Assembly: GCA_964650485.1 (NCBI GenBank)
Contig: CAZYTX010000056.1
Coordinates: forward strand, 1-23,255
Origin: CAZYTX01 sp964650485
Lineage (GTDB): Bacteria; RBG-13-61-14; DATKZS01
Length of the DNA: 23,255 nucleotides
Direction: 5' to 3'
This document shows, piece by piece, positions 7,835 to 15,301 of this stretch. The notes beneath the pieces are model-generated. The model was given only the letters and a program-made list of their open reading frames with translations. It was not told where the DNA came from and searched no databases. Every line of letters starts with the position of its first letter. Positions within the stretch are counted from its first letter, which is position 1. The position numbers were made by a program, and so were the translations under genes.

Positions 7835-7863
7835 GCCCATCCGGCATGGTAAGGGGGCAAGCC

Positions 7864-8118
7864 ATGGAAAAAAAAGAGATAGGCAAGATCACGCATTACT
7901 TCGGAAAGATTAATGTGGCGGCCATCGCGCTCACCGACAGCTTGAAGGTGGGAGATAAAATTTCCATCCAGGGCTCGCACACCGACTTCGAGCAGGAGGT
8001 GGACTCCATCCAGATAGAGAAGGAGTCCATACAAGAGGCCGGGGCCGGCCAGGAAGTGGGGATCAAGGTCAAAGACCGCGTGCGCGAGAACGACGCGGTG
8101 TACAAATTAGTCGAGTAA
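7864..8118 (+). CDS. Small EF-Tu-domain-2-like (translation elongation factor-like) protein
   Basis: 84 residues from the ATG at 7864, which has AAGGGGG (7851-7857) at good spacing; an in-frame ATG at 7846 is less likely. The sequence ITHYFGKINVAAIALTDSL, then VGDKISIQG, DFEQEVDSIQIE and a closing VKDRVRENDAVYKL follows the beta-barrel pattern of translation-factor domain 2 (the 'V-G-D-x-I-x-I-x-G' turn and 'S-I-Q' strand). Stand-alone proteins of this size are known in many bacteria and archaea, with no settled function. It is last in the rightward operon and its TAA abuts the stop of the convergent acyl-CoA synthetase with no spacer. Confidence 0.75.
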   Translation: MEKKEIGKITHYFGKINVAAIALTDSLKVGDKISIQGSHTDFEQEVDSIQIEKESIQEAGAGQEVGIKVKDRVRENDAVYKLVE

Positions 8119-9642
8119 CTAACCCTGACGCGTGCGCAGGTGCTGCTCGACCACCTTGTCCTTCTGCACCTTCCCGGTGACCGTCTTTGGCAGCTCTTCC
8201 CAGAAGAAGACCATCCTCGGGCACTTGTAGTTCGCGAGCGTCTCCTTTAAGTAGTCAATGATCTCCGAGGCCCTGAGCCCGTGGCCGGGACGGGGCACCA
8301 CAAAAGCCGCAACCTCCTCGCCCCATATCTTGTCGGGTATACCAACCACCGCGGCGTCCATGATGCCCGGGTGCTTGTAAAGGGCCTCCTCCACCTCCCG
8401 AGGATAGATGTTCTCGCCCCCGCGGATGATCATCTCCTTCTTGCGGCCAACGATAAAGAAGTAGCCCTCATCGTCCTTGTAGCCCAAGTCACCGGTGTAG
8501 AGCCACCCGCTTTTCAGGGTGTCAGCGGTGGCACCCGGGTTCTTGTAGTAGCCCTTCATCACGTTGTCGCCCCTGACCAGGACCTCACCCACCTCACCCA
8601 GTGAACACTCCTCTCCTCTCCCGTCAGAGATCATCATCTCCTGTCCCCTCAAGGGCACGCCGATGCTGCCCACCTTCCTCTTCCCGTCCAGGGGGTTCAG
8701 GGAGCTCGCGCAGGTGCCTTCAGAGAGTCCATACCCCTCCAGTATGAAGGCGTTGTACTTCTTCTCGAAGGTCTCGAAAACGTCAACCGGCATGGGCGCG
8801 GCCCCGCAGATGCAGAACCGGAGCGGGGAGAGGTCGTAGGACTCGGCGTCGGGCAGGTTGTTCAATATGGCGTAGACCGTGGGGACCCCGGAGAAGGCGG
8901 TGGCCTTGTATTGCTCCAGTCTGGGCAAAAACTCCTTGGGTGAGAAACCCTTCAAGAGAACCATGCTGGCCCCCGCGTATAGCGGAGCGTACACCGTGAC
9001 CACCTGCCCGTTCACGTGGAACAGCGGCAGAATGCACATGAACCTGTCCTCCTCGCTCATGCGCGCGGCCTCGGTTATCTCCCAGGCGTTGAACACGTAG
9101 TTCTTGTGCGTGAGCATCACACCTTTTAGGTGGCCGGTGGTCCCGGAGGTGTATATAATCGCGGCTGCATCGTCTTCTTCTATATCCTGTTCAACCGCGC
9201 CTTCCGGACAATAGAGCTCCTGGAAAGGCGCGCTCCCGGGCAGGGCCTCGTCCAGCATGATCACCTGTTCGAGCCCGGGACACTCCGGCCGCACCCTCTC
9301 GATAAGCCCCGCGAACTCGGGCTGGGATATAACAACCCTGGCGTCGGAATCACGGATTATGTGCGCGGCCTCCTCGGCCTTGAACTGCGTGTTGATGGGA
9401 ACAAGCACCGTGCCCGAAAAAGCGCACCCCAGCATCATGTAAATGAACTCGGGCCGGTTGTAAGACAGAATGCAGACCTTGTCGTCCTTTGAAAGACCCG
9501 TTCGAGCCAGGCCACCCGAGATTGAGCGGGAGATGTCCAGCAGCTTAGCGTAGCTCACCTCCTCATCTTCCCAGTGAAGAAAGGTCTTGTCTCCGTGTTC
9601 GCGGGCGCGCTCGATTATAAGCTCTTTTATGGTCTCTTGCAT
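8119..9642 (-). CDS. Acyl-CoA synthetase (AMP-forming), fatty-acid or related acid-CoA ligase
   Basis: 507 residues of the ANL superfamily: P-loop-like A3 motif YTSGTTGHLKG at 164-174, YGLSEGT (A5), YTGDLGYKDDEGYFFIVGRKKEMI (A7-A8 hinge, split here only by description) with RGGENIYPREVE, and the C-terminal catalytic lysine in PKTVTGKVQKD. These residues activate a carboxylate as acyl-AMP and transfer it to CoA. Overall similarity is to medium- and long-chain fatty-acid ligases, but chain length cannot be read from the sequence. The start ATG at 9642 has no obvious Shine-Dalgarno sequence. It stands alone on the minus strand, end-to-end with the small EF-like gene. Confidence 0.9.
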   Translation of the reverse strand: MQETIKELIIERAREHGDKTFLHWEDEEVSYAKLLDISRSISGGLARTGLSKDDKVCILSYNRPEFIYMMLGCAFSGTVLVPINTQFKAEEAAHIIRDSDARVVISQPEFAGLIERVRPECPGLEQVIMLDEALPGSAPFQELYCPEGAVEQDIEEDDAAAIIYTSGTTGHLKGVMLTHKNYVFNAWEITEAARMSEEDRFMCILPLFHVNGQVVTVYAPLYAGASMVLLKGFSPKEFLPRLEQYKATAFSGVPTVYAILNNLPDAESYDLSPLRFCICGAAPMPVDVFETFEKKYNAFILEGYGLSEGTCASSLNPLDGKRKVGSIGVPLRGQEMMISDGRGEECSLGEVGEVLVRGDNVMKGYYKNPGATADTLKSGWLYTGDLGYKDDEGYFFIVGRKKEMIIRGGENIYPREVEEALYKHPGIMDAAVVGIPDKIWGEEVAAFVVPRPGHGLRASEIIDYLKETLANYKCPRMVFFWEELPKTVTGKVQKDKVVEQHLRTRQG

Positions 9643-9779
9643 GGTTGCAACCAGATGCCTGCATTAGAAAGCTTTAATATATTTGAGGGTGAAAATCAAG
9701 GTTCGCGGATAAAAGCAAAAAATGTTCGGCGCCGGCAGCGGCTGAAAACGCGGACATCCCGTGGCGGCGGCCTGTTTTC

Positions 9780-10001
9780 TTGTTTTTAAGTGTCCTGCAA
9801 GCTAAGGATTTCACAGGAGCCGCGTTGGCCAAGGTTGGAAGAGCACCTGGAAAGGAAAACGCCGCCTCCGTAAGAAGTGATCTTGTCGTCGGTGAAGTGC
9901 CGTCTTTCCGTGTGGCCGGGGGCATAGTGCTCGTCATCCTGTTGCTCGCGGTGCAGTTCATTCTGGATGGAGCGAGGGCCTTTTTCGCGGGAGGGGGCTG
10001 A
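9780..10001 (+). pseudogene. Possible remnant of a MarC-like multi-spanning membrane protein
   Basis: The reading frame would encode 73 residues. Its last third, with a segment PSFRVAGGIVL followed by LLLAVQFILDGARAFF, resembles membrane helices of the MarC/UPF0056 family, whose members carry 'FRIAGG' in an internal helix and 'AVQFILDG' at the C-terminus. A full MarC has about 200 residues and six helices, and the first 40 residues here match nothing I recognise. The start would be TTG with no ribosome binding site. It may be a decayed, internally deleted gene or a chance open frame. Confidence 0.28.
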
Positions 10002-10062
10002 TCCCCCGACATTTGCCGCTCGCCTGCAGGGCCGGTCAGCAAAAGCCCGCCTCGACGTGGTC

Positions 10063-10091
10063 TTGACACGGAATTTGCCGGGAATTAAATT
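10063..10091 (+). promoter_or_regulatory. Sigma-70-type promoter upstream of hrcA
   Basis: TTGACA (10063-10068), 17-base spacer, TAAATT (10086-10091). Expected start near 10098, giving a leader of about 110 bases before the hrcA ATG. The hexamers and spacing are identical to those before the kinase gene. No CIRCE inverted repeat overlaps it. Confidence 0.5.
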
Positions 10092-10210
10092 GAAGCTTGT
10101 GGTGTCATGGCCGGTTGCCTTCAGGCACTTGAACATTAATGCTTTTAGCTTTAATCTAAGGTGTTAATGGAGAGGGGCTTTCTCTAAAAACGGGGTGAGA
10201 TACAAAAGAG

Positions 10211-11242
10211 ATGGCCGAGAGCTTGGACCATAGAAAGGAGCTGATCCTTGCCGCGGTGGTGGAGGAGCACATCAGCAGCGGGGACCCGGTAGGCTCCATG
10301 ACCGTGGTTAAAAAGGGGATAAAAGCCAGCCCCGCCACCGTCCGCAAGGAGATGGGCGAGCTGGAGAGCGCCGGTCTTCTCAAGCACCCCTACACCTCCG
10401 CGGGGAGGCTCCCTACCGAGACGGGGTTCCGCTATTACGTGGACCACCTGATAGGGAAGCTTAAGCCAAGCGCGCAGGACAAGCATGAGCTGGAGTCACT
10501 GTACCGGGCGAGGGGCATGTCCTGGCGCGAGCTTGTGGAGGAGACCGCCGGCATGCTCTCGGACCTCACCCGACAAGTGGGCGTGGTGATGGTGATGCGC
10601 ACCGGGCAGATGCTCCTCTCCTCGGTCCACTTCAGGGAAAGCACTCCGGGAAAGATAAGGGTGGTGCTGAGCTTCATGGGCGGCCTCAAGGAGGAGAGGA
10701 TTATCAAAAACGAGTGGGGCCTTACACACGGCGCCCTGCGAAAGCTTGGCAACTACGTGAACAGTCTGGCGCCGGGAAAGACGTTGACCGGGCTCAGGAG
10801 GGAGCTCATACGCCAGAGGGAGGACACCCGGGCCCGGGCGGACGTGCTGCTTTACAGGGCCGCGGAGCTGAGCGAGAGGCTGGTTGACATGCAGCGGCCC
10901 GAGCTTCTGGTGCGGGGCCAGGCCAACCTCTTCGACACTCCCGAGCTTTTGGAGATTGACGCCATACGCGAGGTCATCCGCACCTTGGAGGAGACTTCTC
11001 TCTTGGTGAAGATGCTCGAAAGCGCGGCCCTGACCTCGGGGACAAGGGTGGTTATAGGAGGGGAGAACTACATAGGCTCTCTGCGGCACTGCTCGGTGGT
11101 GACCAGCACCTATGGAAGAGGAGAGGAATCCGCGGGCGCCCTGGGGGTTATAGGTCCCACCAGGATGGATTACAAGAGGCTGGTCCCACTGGTGCACTCC
11201 GCTTCCGAGCTCCTTTCCGAGTGCCTCAGGAGATACGAATAA
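10211..11242 (+). CDS. hrcA: Heat-inducible transcription repressor HrcA
   Basis: 343 residues, the usual length. The N-terminal winged helix-turn-helix is visible (LDHRKELILAAVVEEHISSG, then SPATVRKEMGELESAGLLKHP and SAGRLPTETGFRYYVDHL), and the C-terminal effector domain includes IGGENYIGSLRHCSVV and GVIGPTRMDYKRLVPLV. HrcA represses chaperone operons by binding CIRCE elements and depends on GroEL in model species. It heads the cluster hrcA-grpE-dnaK-dnaJ, all rightward. The start at 10211 is fixed by the conserved N-terminus; GGGGTGAG lies about 11 bases upstream. No CIRCE sequence is recognisable in this window, so its operator may be at groESL elsewhere or may be divergent. Confidence 0.96.
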   Translation: MAESLDHRKELILAAVVEEHISSGDPVGSMTVVKKGIKASPATVRKEMGELESAGLLKHPYTSAGRLPTETGFRYYVDHLIGKLKPSAQDKHELESLYRARGMSWRELVEETAGMLSDLTRQVGVVMVMRTGQMLLSSVHFRESTPGKIRVVLSFMGGLKEERIIKNEWGLTHGALRKLGNYVNSLAPGKTLTGLRRELIRQREDTRARADVLLYRAAELSERLVDMQRPELLVRGQANLFDTPELLEIDAIREVIRTLEETSLLVKMLESAALTSGTRVVIGGENYIGSLRHCSVVTSTYGRGEESAGALGVIGPTRMDYKRLVPLVHSASELLSECLRRYE

Positions 11243-11291
11243 AACCCATCCGGCACTAAAGGGAAGATGAGCGTTGTCCGGGAGAATGACC

Positions 11292-12230
11292 ATGAGGGAT
11301 GAAGACTATAAAGAAAAAGAGCACCAAGAAGAACAGCATGAAGAGCAGGAGAAGGACGAGGCTGGTGCGGACCAGCGGCCCCCCGCTGAAAAGCACGACG
11401 CTCGAGAAGAGCGAGCAGAAGAACAGGGAGAAGGCGAGGAGCCTGAAACACTCCGGGTGATTCCCCCTGAAAAGGACGAGGATGCCGAGGAGCTGCCTCG
11501 CCTGGAGATGTCCGACGAGCTCCGGGCCGCGCTCGATGAGGCCGAGTCCGCGGTGACGGTTGGGCAAGATAAAAGGGATGAGCCCGGCGAGCAGGCGCCT
11601 GAAAAAATGGAGGAACCGGAAGAAGAAGAGGAGCAGGACCCCCCCTCGGACAAGGAGCTTGAGCTGAAGATGCAGGTGCTGGAGCACAGGCAACAGCTCC
11701 GGGACAAGGACTCGGAAATCGAGCAGAGGGTCAAGGAGCTAAAGCAGAACCTGGGGCACGCAAAACACATACAAAGCCAGTTCGAGAGCTACAAGGCCAG
11801 GATGCAGAAGGAGAAGGCCGACTGGTTCAACTACGGTAACGAGTCGCTTTTGAAGGAGCTCTTGGTGGTGATAGACAGCCTGGAGCTGGCCCTGCAGCAC
11901 GGGGGTGAGAGTGAAGAGGCCAAGGCACTGAAGCAGGGGGTGGAGCTCACCCGTAAGCAGTTCTTGAACGTGCTCGCAAAGTTCGGCGTCTCGGTGGTGG
12001 AACCCGGTGGCGAGCAGTTCAACCCCGAGTACCACCAGGCCATGAGCCAGAAGGAGGACGACACCGTTCCCCACAACACGGTGGTGGAGGTCCACCAGAA
12101 GGGGTACAAGCTCAAAGACAGGCTGCTCCGTCCGGCCATGGTCATAGTGTCCAGGCGCCAGGAAAGAGGGGACCAGGGAGCGGGCGAAGAGGGCGCCCGG
12201 GAGGGGTATGATACTGAAGAGCATGAGTGA
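11292..12230 (+). CDS. grpE: GrpE nucleotide exchange factor with long acidic N-terminal extension
   Basis: 312 residues from the ATG at 11292, which has GGGAG (11280-11284) 7 bases upstream; an ATG at 11286 and a TTG at 11274 (with GGGAAG 7 bases before it) are alternatives. The C-terminal half is a normal GrpE: coiled coil (DSEIEQRVKELKQ through FESYKARMQKEK), LLVVIDSLELAL, VELTRKQFLNVLAKFGV, PGGEQFNPEYHQAMSQ, and VHQKGYKLKDRLLRPAMVIV. It releases ADP from DnaK. The first 120 or so residues are an extremely Glu/Lys/Gln-rich low-complexity tail, making it about 110 residues longer than typical GrpE. A second acidic tail follows the core. Fifty bases separate it from hrcA. Confidence 0.93.
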   Translation: MRDEDYKEKEHQEEQHEEQEKDEAGADQRPPAEKHDAREERAEEQGEGEEPETLRVIPPEKDEDAEELPRLEMSDELRAALDEAESAVTVGQDKRDEPGEQAPEKMEEPEEEEEQDPPSDKELELKMQVLEHRQQLRDKDSEIEQRVKELKQNLGHAKHIQSQFESYKARMQKEKADWFNYGNESLLKELLVVIDSLELALQHGGESEEAKALKQGVELTRKQFLNVLAKFGVSVVEPGGEQFNPEYHQAMSQKEDDTVPHNTVVEVHQKGYKLKDRLLRPAMVIVSRRQERGDQGAGEEGAREGYDTEEHE

Positions 12231-12255
12231 GAGCTTTTTAGTCGCAAAGGACACA

Positions 12256-12272
12256 CGGCTTATAAAAAGCCG
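12256..12272 (+). promoter_or_regulatory. Hairpin in the dnaK leader
   Basis: CGGCTT (12256-12261) pairs perfectly with AAGCCG (12267-12272) around loop ATAAA in the 68-base gap between grpE and dnaK. It is not followed by a T tract, so it is not an intrinsic terminator; it could be a transcript-processing or stability element. Confidence 0.4.
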
Positions 12273-12298
12273 GAACAGTCCATAGGGAGAAGAATTGC

Positions 12299-14137
12299 AT
12301 GGGCAAAGTAATAGGCATTGACCTGGGGACGACGAACAGTTGCGTGGCGGTGGTGGAGGGCGGGGAGCCGGTGGTCGTCCCCAACTCCGAGGGCAGCCGC
12401 ACCACCCCCAGCATGGTGGCCTTCACCGAGGGCGGCGAGAGGCTGGTGGGGCAGATAGCCAAGAGGCAGGCGGTCACAAACCCCAATAACACCGTGTTCG
12501 CGGTCAAGAGGCTGATCGGGAGGAAGTTCGACTCCGAGGAGATACAGAAGGCCATGACCAGGCTGCCCTTTACAATAGTGGCGGCCAAAAACGGCGACGC
12601 CTGGATCGAGTGCATGGACAAGCAGTACTCCTCCCAGGAGCTCAGCGCAATAATACTTAAGAGAATGAAGGAGACCGCGGAGGACTACCTGGGCGAGGAG
12701 GTGCAAGAGGTGGTGGTAACCGTGCCGGCCTACTTCAACGACTCGCAGAGGCAGGCCACCAAGGACGCCGGTAAGATCTCGGGCCTGGAGGTGCTCCGCA
12801 TCATAAACGAGCCCACCGCGGCCGCGCTGGCTTACGGCCTGGAAAAGGGCGGGGGCGAGAAGGTGGCGGTTTTCGACCTGGGCGGCGGGACCTTCGACAT
12901 CTCCATACTGGAGCTGGGAGACGGCGTGTTCGAGGTGCTCTCCACCAACGGGGACACCTTCCTGGGCGGCGAGGACTTCGACCACAGGATGGTCGAGTTC
13001 CTCATTGACCACTTTGTGGAAGAGACCGGCATAGACCTGTCACAGGACAAAATGGCCCTGCAGAGGCTGAGGGAGGCCGCGGAGAAGGCGAAGTGCGAGC
13101 TCTCGCCCTCCCTGGAGACCGACATCAACCTCCCCTTCATAACCGCGGACGCCTCAGGGCCGAAGCACCTGAACGTAAGGATCACCAGGCAGCGGCTCGA
13201 GTCCATGGTCGAGGACCTGGTCGAGAGGGTGGACGGGCCCTGCAAGACGGCGCTGGAAGACGCGGGGCTGAAGAAGGATGACGTAAACCAGGTGCTTTTG
13301 GTGGGCGGCATGACAAGAATGCCCAGGATAAAAGACAAGATAAAAGAAATATTCGACCGGGAGCCGCACGCGGGCGTGAACCCGGACGAGGTGGTGGCCA
13401 TAGGCGCGGCCATCCAGGGCGCGGTCATAAAGGGGGACGTCAAAGACGTGCTCCTGCTCGACGTGACCCCCCTGTCCCTGGGCGTGGAGACCAAGGGCGG
13501 GGTCTTCACCAAGATCATACCGAAGAACACCACCGTGCCGGCCAAGAAGAGCATGATCTTCTCCACTGCGGTTGACAACCAGCCCTCGGTGCACGTGCAC
13601 GTGCTCCAGGGCGAGCGCGAGATGGCAAAGGACAACAAGACCCTGGGAAGGTTCGAGCTGGTGGGAATACCGCCGGCGCCCAGGGGAGTCCCCCAGATCG
13701 AGGTCAGCTTCGAGATTGACACCAACGGCATAGTGCACGTCTCCGCAAGGGACCTGGGCACTGGCAAGGAGCAGTCCATAAAGATCACCGCGGCCTCGGG
13801 ACTGGACGACGAGGACATAGAGAAGCTCATCCAGGATGCCGCGGAGCACGAGGAGGAGGACAAGAGGGTAAAGCAGTTTGTCGAGTTCAAGAACCAGGGC
13901 GAGGGCCTGGTATACACCACCGAGGCCTCTTTGGAGGAGTTCGGAGACAGGCTGGATGACGAGGACAAGAAACTGATAAAAGAGCGGATCGAAAAGGTCA
14001 AAGAAGCGGTTGAGGGCGATGACCTGGAAGAGGTCCAGGCATCGGTGGACAGCCTGAGCGAAGCCGCGCACAAGCTGGCCGAGGCCATCTATTCCCAGGC
14101 AGCGTCGGAATACCAGGAAGAAGAGAAAAAGGAGTGA
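12299..14137 (+). CDS. dnaK: Chaperone DnaK (Hsp70)
   Basis: 612 residues. The ATPase domain has IGIDLGTTNSCVAV, DSQRQATKDAGKISGL, RIINEPTAAALAYG, VFDLGGGTFDIS and LVGGMTRMP; the conserved interdomain linker is DVLLLDVTPLSLG; the substrate-binding domain has NTTVPAKKSMIFSTA, QPSVHVHVLQGERE, IPPAPRGVPQIEV and GIVHVSARDLGTGKEQSI. The C-terminus ends in EYQEEEKKE rather than the glycine-rich EEVDD tail of long DnaKs, and the protein is about 25 residues shorter than E. coli DnaK. AGGGAGA precedes the ATG. It acts with GrpE and DnaJ from the same cluster to refold proteins in the cytoplasm. Confidence 0.98.
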   Translation: MGKVIGIDLGTTNSCVAVVEGGEPVVVPNSEGSRTTPSMVAFTEGGERLVGQIAKRQAVTNPNNTVFAVKRLIGRKFDSEEIQKAMTRLPFTIVAAKNGDAWIECMDKQYSSQELSAIILKRMKETAEDYLGEEVQEVVVTVPAYFNDSQRQATKDAGKISGLEVLRIINEPTAAALAYGLEKGGGEKVAVFDLGGGTFDISILELGDGVFEVLSTNGDTFLGGEDFDHRMVEFLIDHFVEETGIDLSQDKMALQRLREAAEKAKCELSPSLETDINLPFITADASGPKHLNVRITRQRLESMVEDLVERVDGPCKTALEDAGLKKDDVNQVLLVGGMTRMPRIKDKIKEIFDREPHAGVNPDEVVAIGAAIQGAVIKGDVKDVLLLDVTPLSLGVETKGGVFTKIIPKNTTVPAKKSMIFSTAVDNQPSVHVHVLQGEREMAKDNKTLGRFELVGIPPAPRGVPQIEVSFEIDTNGIVHVSARDLGTGKEQSIKITAASGLDDEDIEKLIQDAAEHEEEDKRVKQFVEFKNQGEGLVYTTEASLEEFGDRLDDEDKKLIKERIEKVKEAVEGDDLEEVQASVDSLSEAAHKLAEAIYSQAASEYQEEEKKE

Positions 14138-14194
14138 CCCCGAAAAACCCCGCGCTTGCTCCTTCATTGCCCCGGTTGAGGAAAGGTTTATAAA

Positions 14195-15301
14195 GTGGAC
14201 AAGAGGGATTACTACGAGGTCCTGGGCGTGTCCAGGAGCGCAACTGCCGACGAGATAAAAAAGGCTTACCGGCAGACCGCGCTCAAGTTCCATCCTGACA
14301 GGAACCCCGAGGACCCGGATGCAGAGGAGAAGTTCAAGGAGGCCACCGAGGCATACCAGGTGCTCTCTGACCCCGAGAAGCGGTCACGATACGACCGGTT
14401 CGGCCACCAGGCCCCCGGGGGCTTCGGTGTGGAGGACTTTGATTTCTTCAACCTCGACGACCTGTTCGGCGACCTGTTTGGAGAACTCTTCGGGGGCCGG
14501 CGCAGGGGCAGGAGGGCAGTCCGCCGGGGGGTGGACCTCCGCTACGACCTGAAGATATCCTTCATGGAGGCTTTCCACGGGACCGAGAAGACCATCACCA
14601 TACCAAAGAACGCGGTCTGCCCCGAGTGCGGCGGCAAAGGGTCAAAGCCCGGCACCAGCCCCGCTGTGTGCCCGGTGTGCCAGGGACAGGGACAGACCCG
14701 GTTCCAGCAGGGGTTCTTCAGCATCCTCCAGACCTGCCACCGCTGCGGTGGCGCCGGCCGGATAATCGTGGACCCCTGCGAGAATTGCCGCGGCTCCGGC
14801 CTGGTCGAGGAGGAGAAGAAGATAAACGTAAAGATTCCCCCGGGCATTGACACCGGCCACAGGCTGAGGATCGCGGGAGAGGGCGAGATGTCCGAGAAGG
14901 GCGGCGTCCCCGGCGACCTGCACGTGGTGATCACGGTGGAGGACCATCCCCTGTTCGTCCGCAGGGGAGGGGACCTCCTGGTGGAGTTGCCCATAAGCTT
15001 CCCCCAGGCGTCACTGGGAGACGAGGTCGAGATACCCACGCCCGAAGACCGCGAAAAGATGAGGATTCCGCCGGGGACACAGAACGGAAAGGTGTTCCGG
15101 CTGCGCGACAAGGGCATGCCACTCCTGGATGGCAACGGAAGAGGGGACCTCCACGTGCGGGTGTTTGTCGAGGTCCCCACAAAGCTCAGCGAGGAGCAGA
15201 AGTCGCTCATAACCAGGTTCGCCGAGGTCTCGGGCGAGGACATCCATCCCCAGAGCAAGTCTTTTCTCCAGAAGGTGCGCGAGCTTTTCGAGAACAAGTG
15301 A
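14195..15301 (+). CDS. dnaJ: Co-chaperone DnaJ (Hsp40), GTG start
   Basis: 368 residues beginning at GTG 14195, with GAGGAAAGG about 8 bases upstream. The J domain (1-70) carries the HPD triad at 33-35, which stimulates DnaK ATPase. A Gly/Phe-rich segment (72-105) follows, with an Asp/Phe-rich stretch around DFDFFNLDDLFGDLFG. The zinc-binding region has four CxxCxGxG motifs: C142/C145, C159/C162, C181/C184, C195/C198. The C-terminal substrate-binding barrels end with the usual DIHPQSKSFLQKVRELF. This is a type I DnaJ. Its TGA overlaps the GTG start of the MFS gene. Confidence 0.98.
   Translation: MDKRDYYEVLGVSRSATADEIKKAYRQTALKFHPDRNPEDPDAEEKFKEATEAYQVLSDPEKRSRYDRFGHQAPGGFGVEDFDFFNLDDLFGDLFGELFGGRRRGRRAVRRGVDLRYDLKISFMEAFHGTEKTITIPKNAVCPECGGKGSKPGTSPAVCPVCQGQGQTRFQQGFFSILQTCHRCGGAGRIIVDPCENCRGSGLVEEEKKINVKIPPGIDTGHRLRIAGEGEMSEKGGVPGDLHVVITVEDHPLFVRRGGDLLVELPISFPQASLGDEVEIPTPEDREKMRIPPGTQNGKVFRLRDKGMPLLDGNGRGDLHVRVFVEVPTKLSEEQKSLITRFAEVSGEDIHPQSKSFLQKVRELFENK

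Larger units (their letters stand above)
9643..10210. other. Gene-poor interval between the acyl-CoA synthetase and hrcA
   Basis: 568 bases between two divergently transcribed genes. It contains a possible membrane-protein remnant (9780-10001) and the hrcA promoter (10063-10091). Neither strand has another convincing coding frame. No tRNA-like cloverleaf, CRISPR or insertion-sequence end was recognised. Confidence 0.6.

Noticed and set aside
9674..10069. Minus-strand open frame in the gap before hrcA
   Set aside because: Arg/Pro/Ser-rich translation with no recognisable motif; it is opposite the possible MarC-like remnant and looks like a shadow of it.
10145..10167. CIRCE-like sequence TTAGC...GTGTTAA upstream of hrcA
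   Set aside because: Each half matches only 6 of 9 consensus bases and the spacer is 5 rather than 9 bases.
11267..11302. An 11-residue upstream open frame overlapping the grpE start
   Set aside because: The purine tract GGGAAG directly abuts its ATG, leaving no usable spacing, and nothing suggests a functional leader peptide.
12832..14088. Long open frame antisense to dnaK (and similar long antisense frames over the methyltransferase, dnaJ and hrcA)
   Set aside because: They are low-complexity Ser/Leu/Pro-rich translations mirroring GC-rich codons of well-identified genes; none shows a domain or ribosome binding site.
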